A stretch of 64,000 bases of DNA from Pseudoxanthomonas sp. JBR18 (lineage in GTDB: Bacteria; Pseudomonadota; Gammaproteobacteria; Xanthomonadales; Xanthomonadaceae), in NCBI RefSeq assembly GCF_028198165.1, contig NZ_CP116339.1, positions 2,921,001-2,985,000 on the forward strand, written 5' to 3'. The stretch's first letter is position 1; every line of letters starts with the position of its first letter. The notes under the pieces were generated by a model that ran no database searches, was not told the origin of the DNA, and saw only the letters and a program-made list of their open reading frames with translations. Position numbers and translations under genes: made by a program. Shown piece by piece: positions 1 through 9,733 of the stretch.

Positions 1-1433
<1,433 letters not shown>

Positions 1434-1529
1434 CGTGGTCTCGCGTTGCTTCGCCGTCAGTCTACTCACTGAACAGCAGGTTGGGGGAGGCGTCACGCTG
1501 ACGCGATTTTACTCGCAAGGCAAGGTAGG

Positions 1530-3137
1530 TCAGGCCGAAAGCAGGGAATTGGGGCCGGGCATGGCGATGCGGAAGCAGCTGCCGCCGCCGGGCACGGGGA
1601 CGTATTCCAGGTTGGACTGGTTGGCCCGACAGAGCTCGCGGGCGATGTATAGCCCCAGGCCGGTGCCGTGCTCGGAGGTGGTGAAGAAGGGGCGAAACAG
1701 TTGCGCCGCCACGGCAGGGGGAATGCCCGGGCCGCGGTCCAACACATCGACCATCGCCCGGTTGTCCAGTTGGAATACGCGCACGCGGATGCGGGCGGGT
1801 TCGCCGGGCAGCCGCCCGTAGTTCAAGGCGTTGTGGACCAGGACGGTCACCACCTGGTGCAGGTGCCGGGGGTCGATGAGGGCCATGACCGGGCGATTGC
1901 CGGTGACCGCCTCCAGGCTGTCGGTCTCGATGGACATCGACTGCTGGTAATCGTCCACGAATTGGCGCGCGAAGGCGTTGAGCTCGGTGTGTTCGGCGAT
2001 GGCGCGTTCGCGCCTGGCCAGACCCAGCACGCTCTCCACGATGCCATTGGTGCGCTGGCACTGCTGGTGGATGATGCCCAGCAGATGCCGGTCGCTGGGA
2101 TTGAACTCGCGGGATTCCTCGAGCAACTGGACCGCATAGTTGATGGCGGCCAGCGGATTGCGGATCTCGTGGGCGAGGCTGGCCGAAAAGCGGCCCAGGG
2201 CGGCCAGGGTGAGCGATTCGGCGCGTCGCGAGACCACCGTGGCGTCGTCCAGGAACACCAGCGCCAGCTCGCTACCCGCCAGCAGGCGCGCAAAGCGAGG
2301 TTGGATATCGGGCTGGTCCTGGCCCAGGGGCATGGGCGCCTCATCCTCCTGCGCCCCGGCCCGCCAGCGCTGCAGTCGCCTGGCCAATTCCGGGGAGACG
2401 TCCTGCAGCCGCGCCTCTCCCGATGGATCGCTGACTGCGGTGCCCAGCAGGCCGGTGGCGGCCTCGTTGGCCAGTTTGACCCGGTTGTCCCGGTCCACCA
2501 CGACCACGCCGGTGCGCATGCGGCGGATGATCAGTTCATTGACCTCAACCAGATTGGCGACCTCGACGCCACGCGCTTCTGCGAGCTGCTGGCTGCGGCG
2601 TGCGCGCAAGCCGACCTGGACGGCGAGCAGGCCCACGGCGAAATAGCTGACGCAGAACATGATCACTTCGGCGACCGGTCGAGCCGAGCTGTTGAGTGTG
2701 AAGGTCGCGACGAGGTATTCGATGAAATGGGCCGTGGTCGCCCCAATGGCCACGCCGATGCCCCAGCGCAGCGGCAGCAGCGTACAGGCGGCCGCGACGT
2801 TGAAGAGCAGCAGCATCGCCACCCCCGGCGCGGCGGCCGGTAAGGCATAGGTGATCAGGCAGGCGACCTCGATATCCACGCAGACACCGATCATGACGAT
2901 CGGCAGCAGGTGCTTCTCGTTGCGCCCCAGGAAGAACATGGCCAGCGAAAAGGCGAGATAGAACACCGTGACCCCGGTCGCCAGCATGGGGGACTGGGCC
3001 TGGTCGTTGTCCAGTACGTCCGAGAGCGGGCTGAACAGGAGTCCGGCCAGGATGCCCGCCTCCAGGACGCGGTACAGCGCCAGGAAATACAGCTCGCGAC
3101 GGGGCGCTGAGGCCAGGGACAGTGCAGAGTGTTTCAC
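1530..3137 (-). CDS. pilS: Type IV pilus sensor histidine kinase PilS
   Basis: Membrane histidine kinase that monitors pilin and phosphorylates PilR. The GTG at 3137 is chosen because the protein then begins VKHSALSLASAPRRELYFL and leads straight into about six hydrophobic membrane segments (residues about 20-185). The in-frame extension upstream reads as low-quality sequence crossing the promoter region. A PAS-like region (about 215-300) precedes the DHp box LAHEIRNPL with phosphoacceptor H323. The ATPase domain shows an N box (VLVHNALNYG), G1 box (DRGPGIP) and GTGLGLYIA. Length 535 residues is usual for PilS. It is followed by pilR on the same strand. Confidence 0.92.
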   Translation of the reverse strand: MKHSALSLASAPRRELYFLALYRVLEAGILAGLLFSPLSDVLDNDQAQSPMLATGVTVFYLAFSLAMFFLGRNEKHLLPIVMIGVCVDIEVACLITYALPAAAPGVAMLLLFNVAAACTLLPLRWGIGVAIGATTAHFIEYLVATFTLNSSARPVAEVIMFCVSYFAVGLLAVQVGLRARRSQQLAEARGVEVANLVEVNELIIRRMRTGVVVVDRDNRVKLANEAATGLLGTAVSDPSGEARLQDVSPELARRLQRWRAGAQEDEAPMPLGQDQPDIQPRFARLLAGSELALVFLDDATVVSRRAESLTLAALGRFSASLAHEIRNPLAAINYAVQLLEESREFNPSDRHLLGIIHQQCQRTNGIVESVLGLARRERAIAEHTELNAFARQFVDDYQQSMSIETDSLEAVTGNRPVMALIDPRHLHQVVTVLVHNALNYGRLPGEPARIRVRVFQLDNRAMVDVLDRGPGIPPAVAAQLFRPFFTTSEHGTGLGLYIARELCRANQSNLEYVPVPGGGSCFRIAMPGPNSLLSA

Positions 3138-3334
3138 GGCCCAGTGCTCAAGTTGGGGGAATCCTTCCACTGGATGGAACGAACCGAAGTATAGAGGGCG
3201 GCAGCCAAACTGACGCTTTTGCGTCGCAACACGCCCTTGGGCGACAATGCGCGGCCCATCGGCGCCCGGTTGCCCCTGTTCGTGGGGCGCGCGGCGGCGC
3301 GCGATGCGTACTGACCTTATTAATACGGTGACGC
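3138..3334. promoter_or_regulatory. Divergent pilS/sucC intergenic region
   Basis: This 197-bp spacer must carry promoters for pilS (minus) and sucC (plus). On the minus strand a TATACT hexamer at 3188-3193 lies about 50 nt before the pilS GTG and is a plausible -10 box, but no good -35 is visible. A short perfect inverted repeat GACGC-tttt-GCGTC sits at 3212-3225. No clear sucC promoter was recognised; an AT-rich TTATTAATA lies just before its start codon. Confidence 0.35.
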
Positions 3335-4498
3335 ATGAATTTCCACGAATATCAGGCAAAACAGCTGTTTGCCGAGTACGGCATCCCGGTGCCGGCCGGA
3401 CGCACCGCGTCCACGCCGGACGAAGCGGTCGAAGCGGCCAACGCCTTGGGCAACGGCCCCTGGATGGTCAAGGCCCAGATCCATGCGGGCGGTCGCGGCA
3501 AGGCTGGCGGCGTGAAGTTCTGCAAGACCACCGACGACGTCAAGGCCGCCGCGGCCAAGATGCTCGGCACCAAGATGGAAACCTACCAGTCCGCCGGCGT
3601 GGCCCTGCCGATCGGCCTGGTCCTGGTGACCGAAGCCGGTGAGATCGCCAAGGAGCTGTACCTGTCGGTGCTGGTGGACCGCGGGACCCAGTCCATCACC
3701 TACATCGCCTCGTCCGAAGGCGGCGTGGACATCGAGCAGGTGGCCGCCGAGACGCCCGAGAAGATCCAGACCCTCAACGTCAACTTCGTCGAAGGCCTGC
3801 AGCCCTACCAGGGCCGCGAGATCGGCTTCAAGCTGGGCCTGACCGCCAAGCAGTCCAACCAACTGGCCAAGATCATGATCGGCCTGTACGAGCTGTTCAA
3901 CGCCAAGGACCTGTCCCTGGTCGAGTTGAACCCGCTGGCGATCCTGGATTCCGGTGACCTGTACGCGCTGGACGGCAAGGTCAACTCCGACGACAACGCC
4001 ACCTTCCGCCACAAGGATCTGGCCGCCATGCGCGACAAGACCCAGGAAGACGAGGCCGAGGTGCGTGCCAGCGAGTACGACCTGAACTACGTGACCATGG
4101 ACGGCGACATCGGCTGCATGGTCAACGGTGCCGGCCTGGCCATGGCCACCATGGACGTGATCGCCCTCAACGGCGGCTCGCCGGCCAACTTCCTGGACGT
4201 GGGCGGCGGTGCGACCAAGGAGCGCGTGACCGAGGCGTTCAAGCTGATCCTGTCCTCGGACAAGGTCAAGGCGATCTTCGTCAACATCTTCGGCGGCATC
4301 GTGCGCTGCGACATGATCGCCGAAGGCATCATCGCCGCGGTCAAGGAAGTGGACGTCAAGGTCCCGGTGATCGTGCGTCTGGAAGGCACCAACGTGGAAG
4401 CCGGCAAGAAGCTGCTGGCCGAGTCCGGCCTGGCCATCACTCCGGCCGACGACATCAACGACGGCGCCAAGAAGTCCGTCGCCGCTGTCGCCGCCTGA
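3335..4498 (+). CDS. sucC: Succinyl-CoA synthetase (ADP-forming) beta subunit SucC
   Basis: Beta chain of the TCA-cycle enzyme interconverting succinyl-CoA and succinate with nucleotide phosphorylation. The 387 residues match the usual family length. The protein starts with the canonical [18 protein letters not shown] and contains an N-terminal ATP-grasp domain ([15 protein letters not shown], metal-binding region VELNPLAI) and a C-terminal CoA-ligase domain with GGGATKERV and [10 protein letters not shown]. The alpha subunit follows 172 bp downstream, an unusually long spacer for sucCD and full of hairpins. Cytoplasmic; acts as a heteromer with SucD. Confidence 0.98.
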   Translation: MNFHEYQAKQLFAEYGIPVPAGRTASTPDEAVEAANALGNGPWMVKAQIHAGGRGKAGGVKFCKTTDDVKAAAAKMLGTKMETYQSAGVALPIGLVLVTEAGEIAKELYLSVLVDRGTQSITYIASSEGGVDIEQVAAETPEKIQTLNVNFVEGLQPYQGREIGFKLGLTAKQSNQLAKIMIGLYELFNAKDLSLVELNPLAILDSGDLYALDGKVNSDDNATFRHKDLAAMRDKTQEDEAEVRASEYDLNYVTMDGDIGCMVNGAGLAMATMDVIALNGGSPANFLDVGGGATKERVTEAFKLILSSDKVKAIFVNIFGGIVRCDMIAEGIIAAVKEVDVKVPVIVRLEGTNVEAGKKLLAESGLAITPADDINDGAKKSVAAVAA

Positions 4499-4530
4499 CG
4501 TATTCCTGGTTCGGGACGGAGCCCTACCCA

Positions 4531-4622
4531 GCCCCCTTGAGTCAAGGGGGCGGCAGCGCCGCACAGCGGCGTTGCGGGGGGGGAAGTACGCCCAAGCGGC
4601 GTTTCGCACCGCGAAATGCCGC
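4531..4622. repeat. Three consecutive hairpins between sucC and sucD (REP-like intergenic element)
   Basis: Three inverted repeats follow one another. The first is a perfect 10-bp palindrome about one central base (GCCCCCTTGA / TCAAGGGGGC, 4531-4551). The second is CGCCGC-aca-GCGGCG (4557-4571). The third is a 12-bp stem with one G-T pair (GCGGCGTTTCGC-acc-GCGAAATGCCGC, 4596-4622). No T-run follows any of them, so a simple terminator is unlikely. The structure resembles dispersed REP-type elements, but no second copy is visible in this window. Confidence 0.6.
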
Positions 4623-4670
4623 ATCGTTCCGAAGCCGACCAAATAGCAGAACTCTCAAGGACTCAAACGC

Positions 4671-5543
4671 ATGTCTGTCTTGATCAACAAGAACACCAAG
4701 GTGATCGTGCAGGGCTTCACCGGCCAGCAGGGCACCTTCCACGCCACACAGATGGTGGAATACGGCACCCAGGTCGTCGGCGGCGTCACGCCCGGCAAGG
4801 GCGGCACCACCCACATCGAGCTGCCGGTGTTCAACACCGTGGCAGAGGCCGTGAAGGCCACCGGCGCCAACGCTTCGGTCATCTACGTGCCGCCGCCGTT
4901 CGCGGCCGACGCGATCCTCGAAGCCGCCGCCGCCGGCATCAAGGTCATCGTCTGCATCACCGAGGGCATCCCGGTGCTGGACATGCTGCGCGTCAAGAAC
5001 GTGCTCAAGTCGCACCCGGACGTGGTCCTGGTCGGCCCCAACTGCCCCGGCATCATCACCCCGGGCGAGTGCAAGATCGGCATCATGCCGGGCCACATCC
5101 ACCAGCCGGGCAAGATCGGCATCGTGTCGCGTTCGGGCACGCTGACCTATGAAGCGGTCAAGCAGACCACCGCTGCCGGCCTGGGCCAGTCCACCGTCAT
5201 CGGCATCGGCGGCGACCCGATCAACGGCCTGAACTTCGTCGACTGCCTCAAGCTGTTCAACGAAGACCCGCAGACCGAAGGCATCATCATGGTTGGCGAG
5301 ATCGGCGGCGACGCCGAGGAAGCTGGCGCCGAGTACATCAAGGCCCACGTCAAGAAGCCGGTCGTCGGCTTCATCGCCGGCGCCTCGGCCCCTCCGGGCA
5401 AGCGCATGGGCCACGCCGGTGCGATCGCTTCTGGCGGTTCGGGCACGGCCGCGGGCAAGTTCGCCGCGATGGAAGCCGCGGGCGTCAAGACCGTCCGCTC
5501 GCCGGGCGACCTGGGCGCGGCCATCGCCGAGCTGGTGAAGTAA
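4671..5543 (+). CDS. sucD: Succinyl-CoA synthetase alpha subunit SucD
   Basis: Alpha chain of succinyl-CoA synthetase, carrying the CoA-binding Rossmann domain and the catalytic phosphohistidine. The 290 residues begin [21 protein letters not shown], the typical CoA-binding start. SRSGTLTYE and [14 protein letters not shown] are present, and [14 protein letters not shown] near the C-terminus carries the histidine that is phosphorylated in this family. A hairpin with a T-run follows 38 bp after the stop. Partner of SucC just upstream. Confidence 0.98.
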   Translation: MSVLINKNTKVIVQGFTGQQGTFHATQMVEYGTQVVGGVTPGKGGTTHIELPVFNTVAEAVKATGANASVIYVPPPFAADAILEAAAAGIKVIVCITEGIPVLDMLRVKNVLKSHPDVVLVGPNCPGIITPGECKIGIMPGHIHQPGKIGIVSRSGTLTYEAVKQTTAAGLGQSTVIGIGGDPINGLNFVDCLKLFNEDPQTEGIIMVGEIGGDAEEAGAEYIKAHVKKPVVGFIAGASAPPGKRMGHAGAIASGGSGTAAGKFAAMEAAGVKTVRSPGDLGAAIAELVK

Positions 5544-5580
5544 GACCGCCCGCGCGCCCAAGCGCGCGTGGCGTTGAAGA

Positions 5581-5610
5581 CGGGTCGCCTGCGGGCGGCC
5601 CGTTTTCGTT
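5581..5610 (+). terminator. Rho-independent terminator after sucD
   Basis: A GC-rich stem (CGGGTCGCC paired with GGCGGCCCG, one G-T pair, short loop) is followed by TTTTCGTT. It lies just after the sucD stop and before tsaB on the same strand, so it probably ends the sucCD transcript. Confidence 0.75.
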
Positions 5611-5723
5611 TGCAGCAGCGGAACGTGGACGACCGCAACCATCCGTGCCGGCCGCTGCGTTTCGTGTTTGCGTAAGGCAGGGGGCAAAATGCCCATTCGC
5701 CTGTCCCTCGATTGATGCCTGTC

Positions 5724-6434
5724 ATGTATCTGCTTGCCTTTGAGACCTCCACCGAAGCCTGTTCGGTCGCGCTGCACATCGACGGGCGTGTGCTCGAACA
5801 CTTCGAGCTTGCCCCGCGCCGGCATGCGGAGCTGGCCCTGCCCTGGGCGCAGGCGCTGCTGGAGGAAGCCGGCATCGCAAAGTCCCAGCTCGATGCCATC
5901 GCCGTGGGGCGAGGCCCGGGGGCCTTCACTGGCGTCCGCCTGGCCATCGCCCTGGGGCAGGGGCTGGCGCTGGCGCTGGACCGCCCGCTGATCCCCGTGT
6001 CGACCTTGCAGGCGCTGGCACTGCGTGCCCCGCAAGGCGCCGGCAAGGTCGTGACCGCGATCGACGCGCGCATGGGAGAGGTCTATGTCGCCTGCTTCCA
6101 GCGTGAGGGTGCGTCGCTGCGCGGGCTCGATGCCGAGCAGGTCATGGCGCCGGACCGGGTCAGGCTGGCCGATGGACAGCCGGGATGGTCGGCGGTCGGG
6201 ACCGGCTTCGCCGCGGCCGAGGGCATGCTGCGCGACCGGCTGGCCGCGCAGCTTGACCAGGTGGATGCGCAGGCGCTGCCGCATGCCGCCGATGTGGCGA
6301 CGTTGGCCCTCCAGGCCTATGCCCGTGGCGAGCGGCCCGCGCCGGAATCGGTGGAGCCCGCCTATCTGCGCAACAACGTGGCCCTGACCCTGGAAGAACA
6401 GCGCGCCGCACGCGCGGCCAAGCAGGCGGGCTGA
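5724..6434 (+). CDS. tsaB: tRNA threonylcarbamoyladenosine biosynthesis protein TsaB
   Basis: Inactive ASKHA-fold partner of TsaD in the complex that installs the t6A37 modification on ANN-decoding tRNAs. The start MYLLAFETSTEACSVAL matches the family N-terminus, so the ATG at 5724 is preferred; an in-frame ATG at 5715 would add three residues. The conserved VGRGPGAFTGVRLAIALGQG loop is present. Length 236 residues is normal for proteobacterial TsaB. Cytoplasmic. The gene stands between the sucD terminator and a convergent tonB-like gene, with 182 bp of unassigned sequence after it. Confidence 0.95.
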   Translation: MYLLAFETSTEACSVALHIDGRVLEHFELAPRRHAELALPWAQALLEEAGIAKSQLDAIAVGRGPGAFTGVRLAIALGQGLALALDRPLIPVSTLQALALRAPQGAGKVVTAIDARMGEVYVACFQREGASLRGLDAEQVMAPDRVRLADGQPGWSAVGTGFAAAEGMLRDRLAAQLDQVDAQALPHAADVATLALQAYARGERPAPESVEPAYLRNNVALTLEEQRAARAAKQAG

Positions 6435-6616
6435 CGGCGCGCACGGTTTCCGACCAACCCTGTTGGGGGCGTGGTGCAGCGGAATGTCTTCTCGCGGATC
6501 GCGGCCTGGCCGTGTACGGACTCGGCCTGGATCGCGTGGCATCGACGGGGCGCGATCCAGACCGCACTGCCGCCCCTGACGTCGGGACCGCCACCGTGCG
6601 ATCGGAGATTCTGTGA

Positions 6617-7489
6617 CTACTGGTCGCGCACTTCGCCACCCGGCAGAAACACCCAGGTCCGGGTGACATGCAGGATGTCGATGTTTTCCGAGGTGTGGGG
6701 AAGGGGCGGGAAGGGGGCGGCCAGGCGCACGATGCGCAGGGCGGTCGAATCCAGCAATGGGATGCCGCTGGACTGGATGATGCGGCTCTGTTCGACGCTG
6801 CCGTCACGCCGCACCGCCACCGAGATCACCACCTGGCCCGACAGGCGCCTGCGGCGTGCCTCGTCGGGATAATTGAGGTTGCCCACGCGCTCGGCGCGGT
6901 CCACCCAGGTGCGCAGGTAGTCGGCCCAGGCGTATTCGCGTGTGCTGGCCGAGACGAACTTGCGCTTGGGCCGCTTGGCGTAGAGCTCCGAGCGCAGGTG
7001 GATCTCGGCGGCCAGGCGTGCCATCTCGGCGTCGTGCTCGATCTTCTGCTCGCCATGCGGCAGGTCCGGCCGGTCCGGCTGTGGCCGGGATTCCTGCGCA
7101 GGGGTGGTGATCTGGCTGTCGCGGGTGGTCACCACCCGCGCCTGCGGCGGCGGCGCGGCATCGGGCGACTGCGCGCGCAGCGGTTGTGGCGACACGCCCG
7201 CCTCGGCCTGGGGCACCCAGCCGGCCTGGGCCTCGCGCGGCCGCTGCGCCTTGTCCCGGTCGCCACCGCCTTGCTGGTTGGCCGCGGCCAGGAAGTCGGC
7301 TTGCTTCGGGGTGAGTGGCGTGCTGGTCTGGCTGAGGATCACATCCAGGGTCGGGATGACCGGCGCGTTGTCATCCAAGGTGAAGCCTAGGCCGAGCAGC
7401 ACAATCCCGTGTACCAGCAGTGACAGCGCCAATGTGGCGCCGAGCCTGGCGTTCTCGTCGATCCGGGGCGCGGCCAGTTGCGCGGACAC
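6617..7489 (-). CDS. Energy transducer TonB (TonB3-like, next to gshB and pil genes)
   Basis: Inner-membrane anchored periplasm-spanning protein of the TonB family. The GTG start at 7489 lies 2 nt after the gshB stop, so the two genes are probably co-transcribed. Residues about 17-37 (ATLALSLLVHGIVLLGLGFTL) form the membrane anchor. A long polar Q/P-rich stretch follows, and the C-terminal TonB domain (about 205-290) shows YPDEARRRRLSGQVVISVAV and the usual amphipathic end. 290 residues. In Pseudomonas aeruginosa the homologous position beside gshB and pilG is held by tonB3, which is needed for twitching motility; that role here is inference from synteny. Confidence 0.88.
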   Translation of the reverse strand: MSAQLAAPRIDENARLGATLALSLLVHGIVLLGLGFTLDDNAPVIPTLDVILSQTSTPLTPKQADFLAAANQQGGGDRDKAQRPREAQAGWVPQAEAGVSPQPLRAQSPDAAPPPQARVVTTRDSQITTPAQESRPQPDRPDLPHGEQKIEHDAEMARLAAEIHLRSELYAKRPKRKFVSASTREYAWADYLRTWVDRAERVGNLNYPDEARRRRLSGQVVISVAVRRDGSVEQSRIIQSSGIPLLDSTALRIVRLAAPFPPLPHTSENIDILHVTRTWVFLPGGEVRDQ

Positions 7490-7491
7490 GC

Positions 7492-8442
7492 TCAGGCCTG
7501 GAGCTTGCGCTCGATCGCGTCGAACAGCTGCCCGGCGATGTTCAGGCCAAACTGGGCGTCCAGTTCGCGCACGCAGGTCGGGCTGGTGACATTGACCTCG
7601 GTCAGGTAGTCGCCGATGACATCCAGGCCGACGAACAGCATGCCGCGCGCCTTCATCACCGGGCCGACCTGGCTGGCGATCCAGCGGTCGCGCTCGCTGA
7701 TCGGACGGCCTTCGCCCCGCCCGCCCGCGGCCAGGTTGCCACGGAACTCGTCGCCTTGCGGGATGCGCGCCAGGCAGTAGTCGACCACCTCGCCATCGAC
7801 CAGCAGCACGCGCTTGTCGCCGGCGCTGATGTCGGGCAGGAACTTCTGCGCCAGGGCCAGCTTGCGGCCGCCGTCGGTCAGGGTTTCCAGGATGACGTTG
7901 AGGTTGGGGTCGCCGGTGCCGGTGCGGAAGATCGAACGTCCGCCCATGCCGTCCAGGGGCTTGAGCACGGCCTGTCCATGCTCGATGACGAACGCCTTCA
8001 GCTCGGCCGCACTGCGGCTGACCCGGGTCGGCGGGCAGCACTGTGGGAACAGCAGCGCGGCCAGCTTCTCGTTGTAGTCGCGCAGGCCTTGCGGGTTGTT
8101 GACCACCAGGGCGCCGGCGTTCTGGGCAACCTCCAATACCTGGGTGTCGTAGATGAACTCCGGATCGACCGGCGGATCCTTGCGCATCAACACGACCTGG
8201 CCGGGGCCGAACGTCGTTTCGACCACCTCGCCCAGGGTGTACCAGCCTGCCTTGTCATCGGCCACGGTCAGCGGCGCGGTCCGGGCCAGGGCCTGTCCGT
8301 CCCGCAGCGAGAGGCTTCCGGGCATCACATAGTGCAGGCGGTGACCACGGCGCTGGGCTTCCAGCAGCATGGCGAAGGTGGTGTCCTTGGCGATCTTGAT
8401 CGACCCGATCGGGTCCATCACCACGTTGACGTCGGCTTGCAT
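7492..8442 (-). CDS. gshB: Glutathione synthetase GshB
   Basis: ATP-grasp ligase that joins gamma-glutamylcysteine and glycine to make glutathione. The ATG at 8442 gives MQADVNVVMDPIGSIKIAKD, the classic proteobacterial GshB start; longer in-frame starts lack conservation. Seen motifs include MRKDPPVDPEFIYDT, LKPLDGMGGRSIF (ATP-grasp lid) and NVTSPTCVRELD near the C-terminus (substrate and metal site). 316 residues, normal length. Divergent from pilG and followed directly by a tonB-like gene. Confidence 0.97.
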   Translation of the reverse strand: MQADVNVVMDPIGSIKIAKDTTFAMLLEAQRRGHRLHYVMPGSLSLRDGQALARTAPLTVADDKAGWYTLGEVVETTFGPGQVVLMRKDPPVDPEFIYDTQVLEVAQNAGALVVNNPQGLRDYNEKLAALLFPQCCPPTRVSRSAAELKAFVIEHGQAVLKPLDGMGGRSIFRTGTGDPNLNVILETLTDGGRKLALAQKFLPDISAGDKRVLLVDGEVVDYCLARIPQGDEFRGNLAAGGRGEGRPISERDRWIASQVGPVMKARGMLFVGLDVIGDYLTEVNVTSPTCVRELDAQFGLNIAGQLFDAIERKLQA

Positions 8443-8638
8443 GTTCGGGTGCCGGGAGGAAGCGGGGGACAAGCCGGCGATGTTAGCAGGCGCTGACTGT
8501 GACCTGTTCTGCAAGCCACGTCACATAGTGTGCTGAACGGGCTGCGCCGTCTTGACAGGGCAAGCCGCGCGGTGGGATATAGACGGCTTCGCAGCGGTGC
8601 CATCCAGAAAGTGCCGCGCGCAAGGGGAATGATCTGCG
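8443..8638. promoter_or_regulatory. Divergent gshB/pilG intergenic region with candidate promoter and inverted repeat
   Basis: Plus-strand TTGACA at 8552-8557 is followed after 20 nt by TATAGA (8578-8583), a possible but over-spaced sigma-70 promoter for the pilG operon. Upstream lies an inverted repeat TGTGAC (8498-8503) / GTCACA (8520-8525) with a 16-bp spacer. Its half-sites resemble CRP/Clp half-sites, but the spacing is wrong for a normal CRP-type site. An AAGGGGA purine tract precedes the pilG start by about a dozen bases. Confidence 0.4.
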
Positions 8639-9040
8639 ATGACAGACAACGACAGCCAGGCCGGCAGTTTCGGCGGCCTGCGGGTGATGGTGATCGATGA
8701 TTCGAAGACCATCCGGCGAACCGCCGAAACCTTGCTCAAGCGGGAAGGCTGCGAGGTCGTGACCGCGACCGATGGATTCGAGGCGCTGGCCAAGATCGCC
8801 GACCAGCAGCCCCAGATCATCTTCGTGGACATCATGATGCCGCGTCTGGACGGGTACCAGACCTGCGCACTGATCAAGAACAATCAGGTCTTCAGGTCCA
8901 CGCCGGTGATCATGCTGTCCTCCAAGGACGGGCTGTTCGACAAGGCGCGCGGCCGCATCGTCGGTTCCGAGCAGTACCTCACCAAACCGTTCACGCGGGA
9001 GGAACTGCTCGACGCCATCCGTACCCACGTGGCCGCCTGA
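8639..9040 (+). CDS. pilG: Twitching motility response regulator PilG
   Basis: Single-domain CheY-like receiver that acts downstream of the ChpA kinase to promote pilus extension. 133 residues: an approximately 14-residue polar N-terminal tail, acidic pocket (VIDDSKT), phosphoacceptor D64 (FVDIMMPRLDG), and the conserved Ser and Lys (MLSSKDG, YLTKPF). It is the first gene of the Pil-Chp operon. The cognate second regulator PilH, present in Pseudomonas, is not found after it; the same absence is known in the Xylella operon. Confidence 0.95.
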   Translation: MTDNDSQAGSFGGLRVMVIDDSKTIRRTAETLLKREGCEVVTATDGFEALAKIADQQPQIIFVDIMMPRLDGYQTCALIKNNQVFRSTPVIMLSSKDGLFDKARGRIVGSEQYLTKPFTREELLDAIRTHVAA

Positions 9041-9055
9041 GCAAGGGACAACGCC

Positions 9056-9130
9056 ATGGACGCCGCCTCCCGACATCGCCACGCCGCCTCCGTCGTCCGC
9101 CCCGCGGGCCAGCCCGGAGCGCAGCCGTGA
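9056..9130 (+). CDS. 24-residue micro-ORF between pilG and pilI
   Basis: An ATG at 9056 preceded by AAGGGA at 7-nt spacing opens a 25-codon frame (MDAASRHRHAASVVRPAGQP..., basic and alanine-rich). Its TGA overlaps the GTG start of pilI as GTGA. This layout is typical of translational coupling, and it sits where pilH lies in Pseudomonas. The peptide resembles nothing I know; it may be a leader that delivers ribosomes to pilI, or chance. Confidence 0.35.
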   Translation: MDAASRHRHAASVVRPAGQPGAQP

Positions 9131-9660
9131 TCCGGACCCCGTTCGACATCCTGGCCGACTACGAGCGCCGCAGCCTGGCCCATGCCGTGGCCCTGCCCGA
9201 AGTCCACGCCGGCAACGACCAGTGGCGTGGCGTGGCCTACCGCATCGGCTCGCGGCGGCTGGTTTCCAGCTTCGACGAGGTCGTGGAGATCGTCCGCATC
9301 CCGCCGATCACGCCGGTGCCCGGTGCACAGTCCTGGCTGCTGGGCGTGGGCAACCTGCGCGGCAACCTGTTTCCGGTGATCGACCTGAAGCAGTTTCTGC
9401 AGGGAGAGCGCACGGTGATGCATGAGGGGCAGCGGGTGCTGGTGATGCGCCAGTCCGGGGGCGACGTGGCGCTGACCATCGACGAGCTCTACGGGCAGCG
9501 CAGCTTCGAGGCGGTGCAATCCACCGACCCAGGCGCGCTGTCCGAGGGACGCTTCGGGCATTTCGTTTCCCAGGCCTTCTCCAGCGAGGGGCAGGCATGG
9601 GGCGTGTTTTCGCTGTCCTTGCTGGCGCGCACACCCGAGTTCAGACACGCGGCGCAGTAG
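9127..9660 (+). CDS. pilI: Pilus chemosensory CheW-like adaptor PilI
   Basis: CheW-fold scaffold linking the PilJ receptor to the ChpA kinase. The 177-residue protein has the CheW pattern: GVAYRIGSRRLVSSFDEVVEIV, PGAQSWLLGVGNLRGNLFPVIDL and VALTIDELYGQ. The GTG start at 9127 is inferred because it gives the full N-terminal segment and overlaps the preceding micro-ORF stop; no ATG lies nearby in frame. Followed after 73 bp by pilJ. Confidence 0.92.
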   Translation: MIRTPFDILADYERRSLAHAVALPEVHAGNDQWRGVAYRIGSRRLVSSFDEVVEIVRIPPITPVPGAQSWLLGVGNLRGNLFPVIDLKQFLQGERTVMHEGQRVLVMRQSGGDVALTIDELYGQRSFEAVQSTDPGALSEGRFGHFVSQAFSSEGQAWGVFSLSLLARTPEFRHAAQ

Positions 9661-9733
9661 CGCCGGTAGTCACGGCCGCGGCGGGGAGCCGCGGATCGCA
9701 TCCAATGAATGAAGAATCATCAGGGGTAATGGA

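Noticed and set aside
4531..4571. Rho-independent terminator between sucC and sucD.
   Set aside because: The stems are strong but none is followed by a T-run, and terminating there would cut sucD off from the sucC promoter.
6435..6616. Gene or RNA in the gap between tsaB and the tonB-like gene.
   Set aside because: Short frames there lack ribosome binding sites or recognisable sequence; I saw no structured RNA or convincing terminator.
8498..8525. Canonical CRP/Clp site upstream of pilG.
   Set aside because: The TGTGA and TCACA half-sites are present but separated far beyond the normal spacing, so I list only an inverted repeat.
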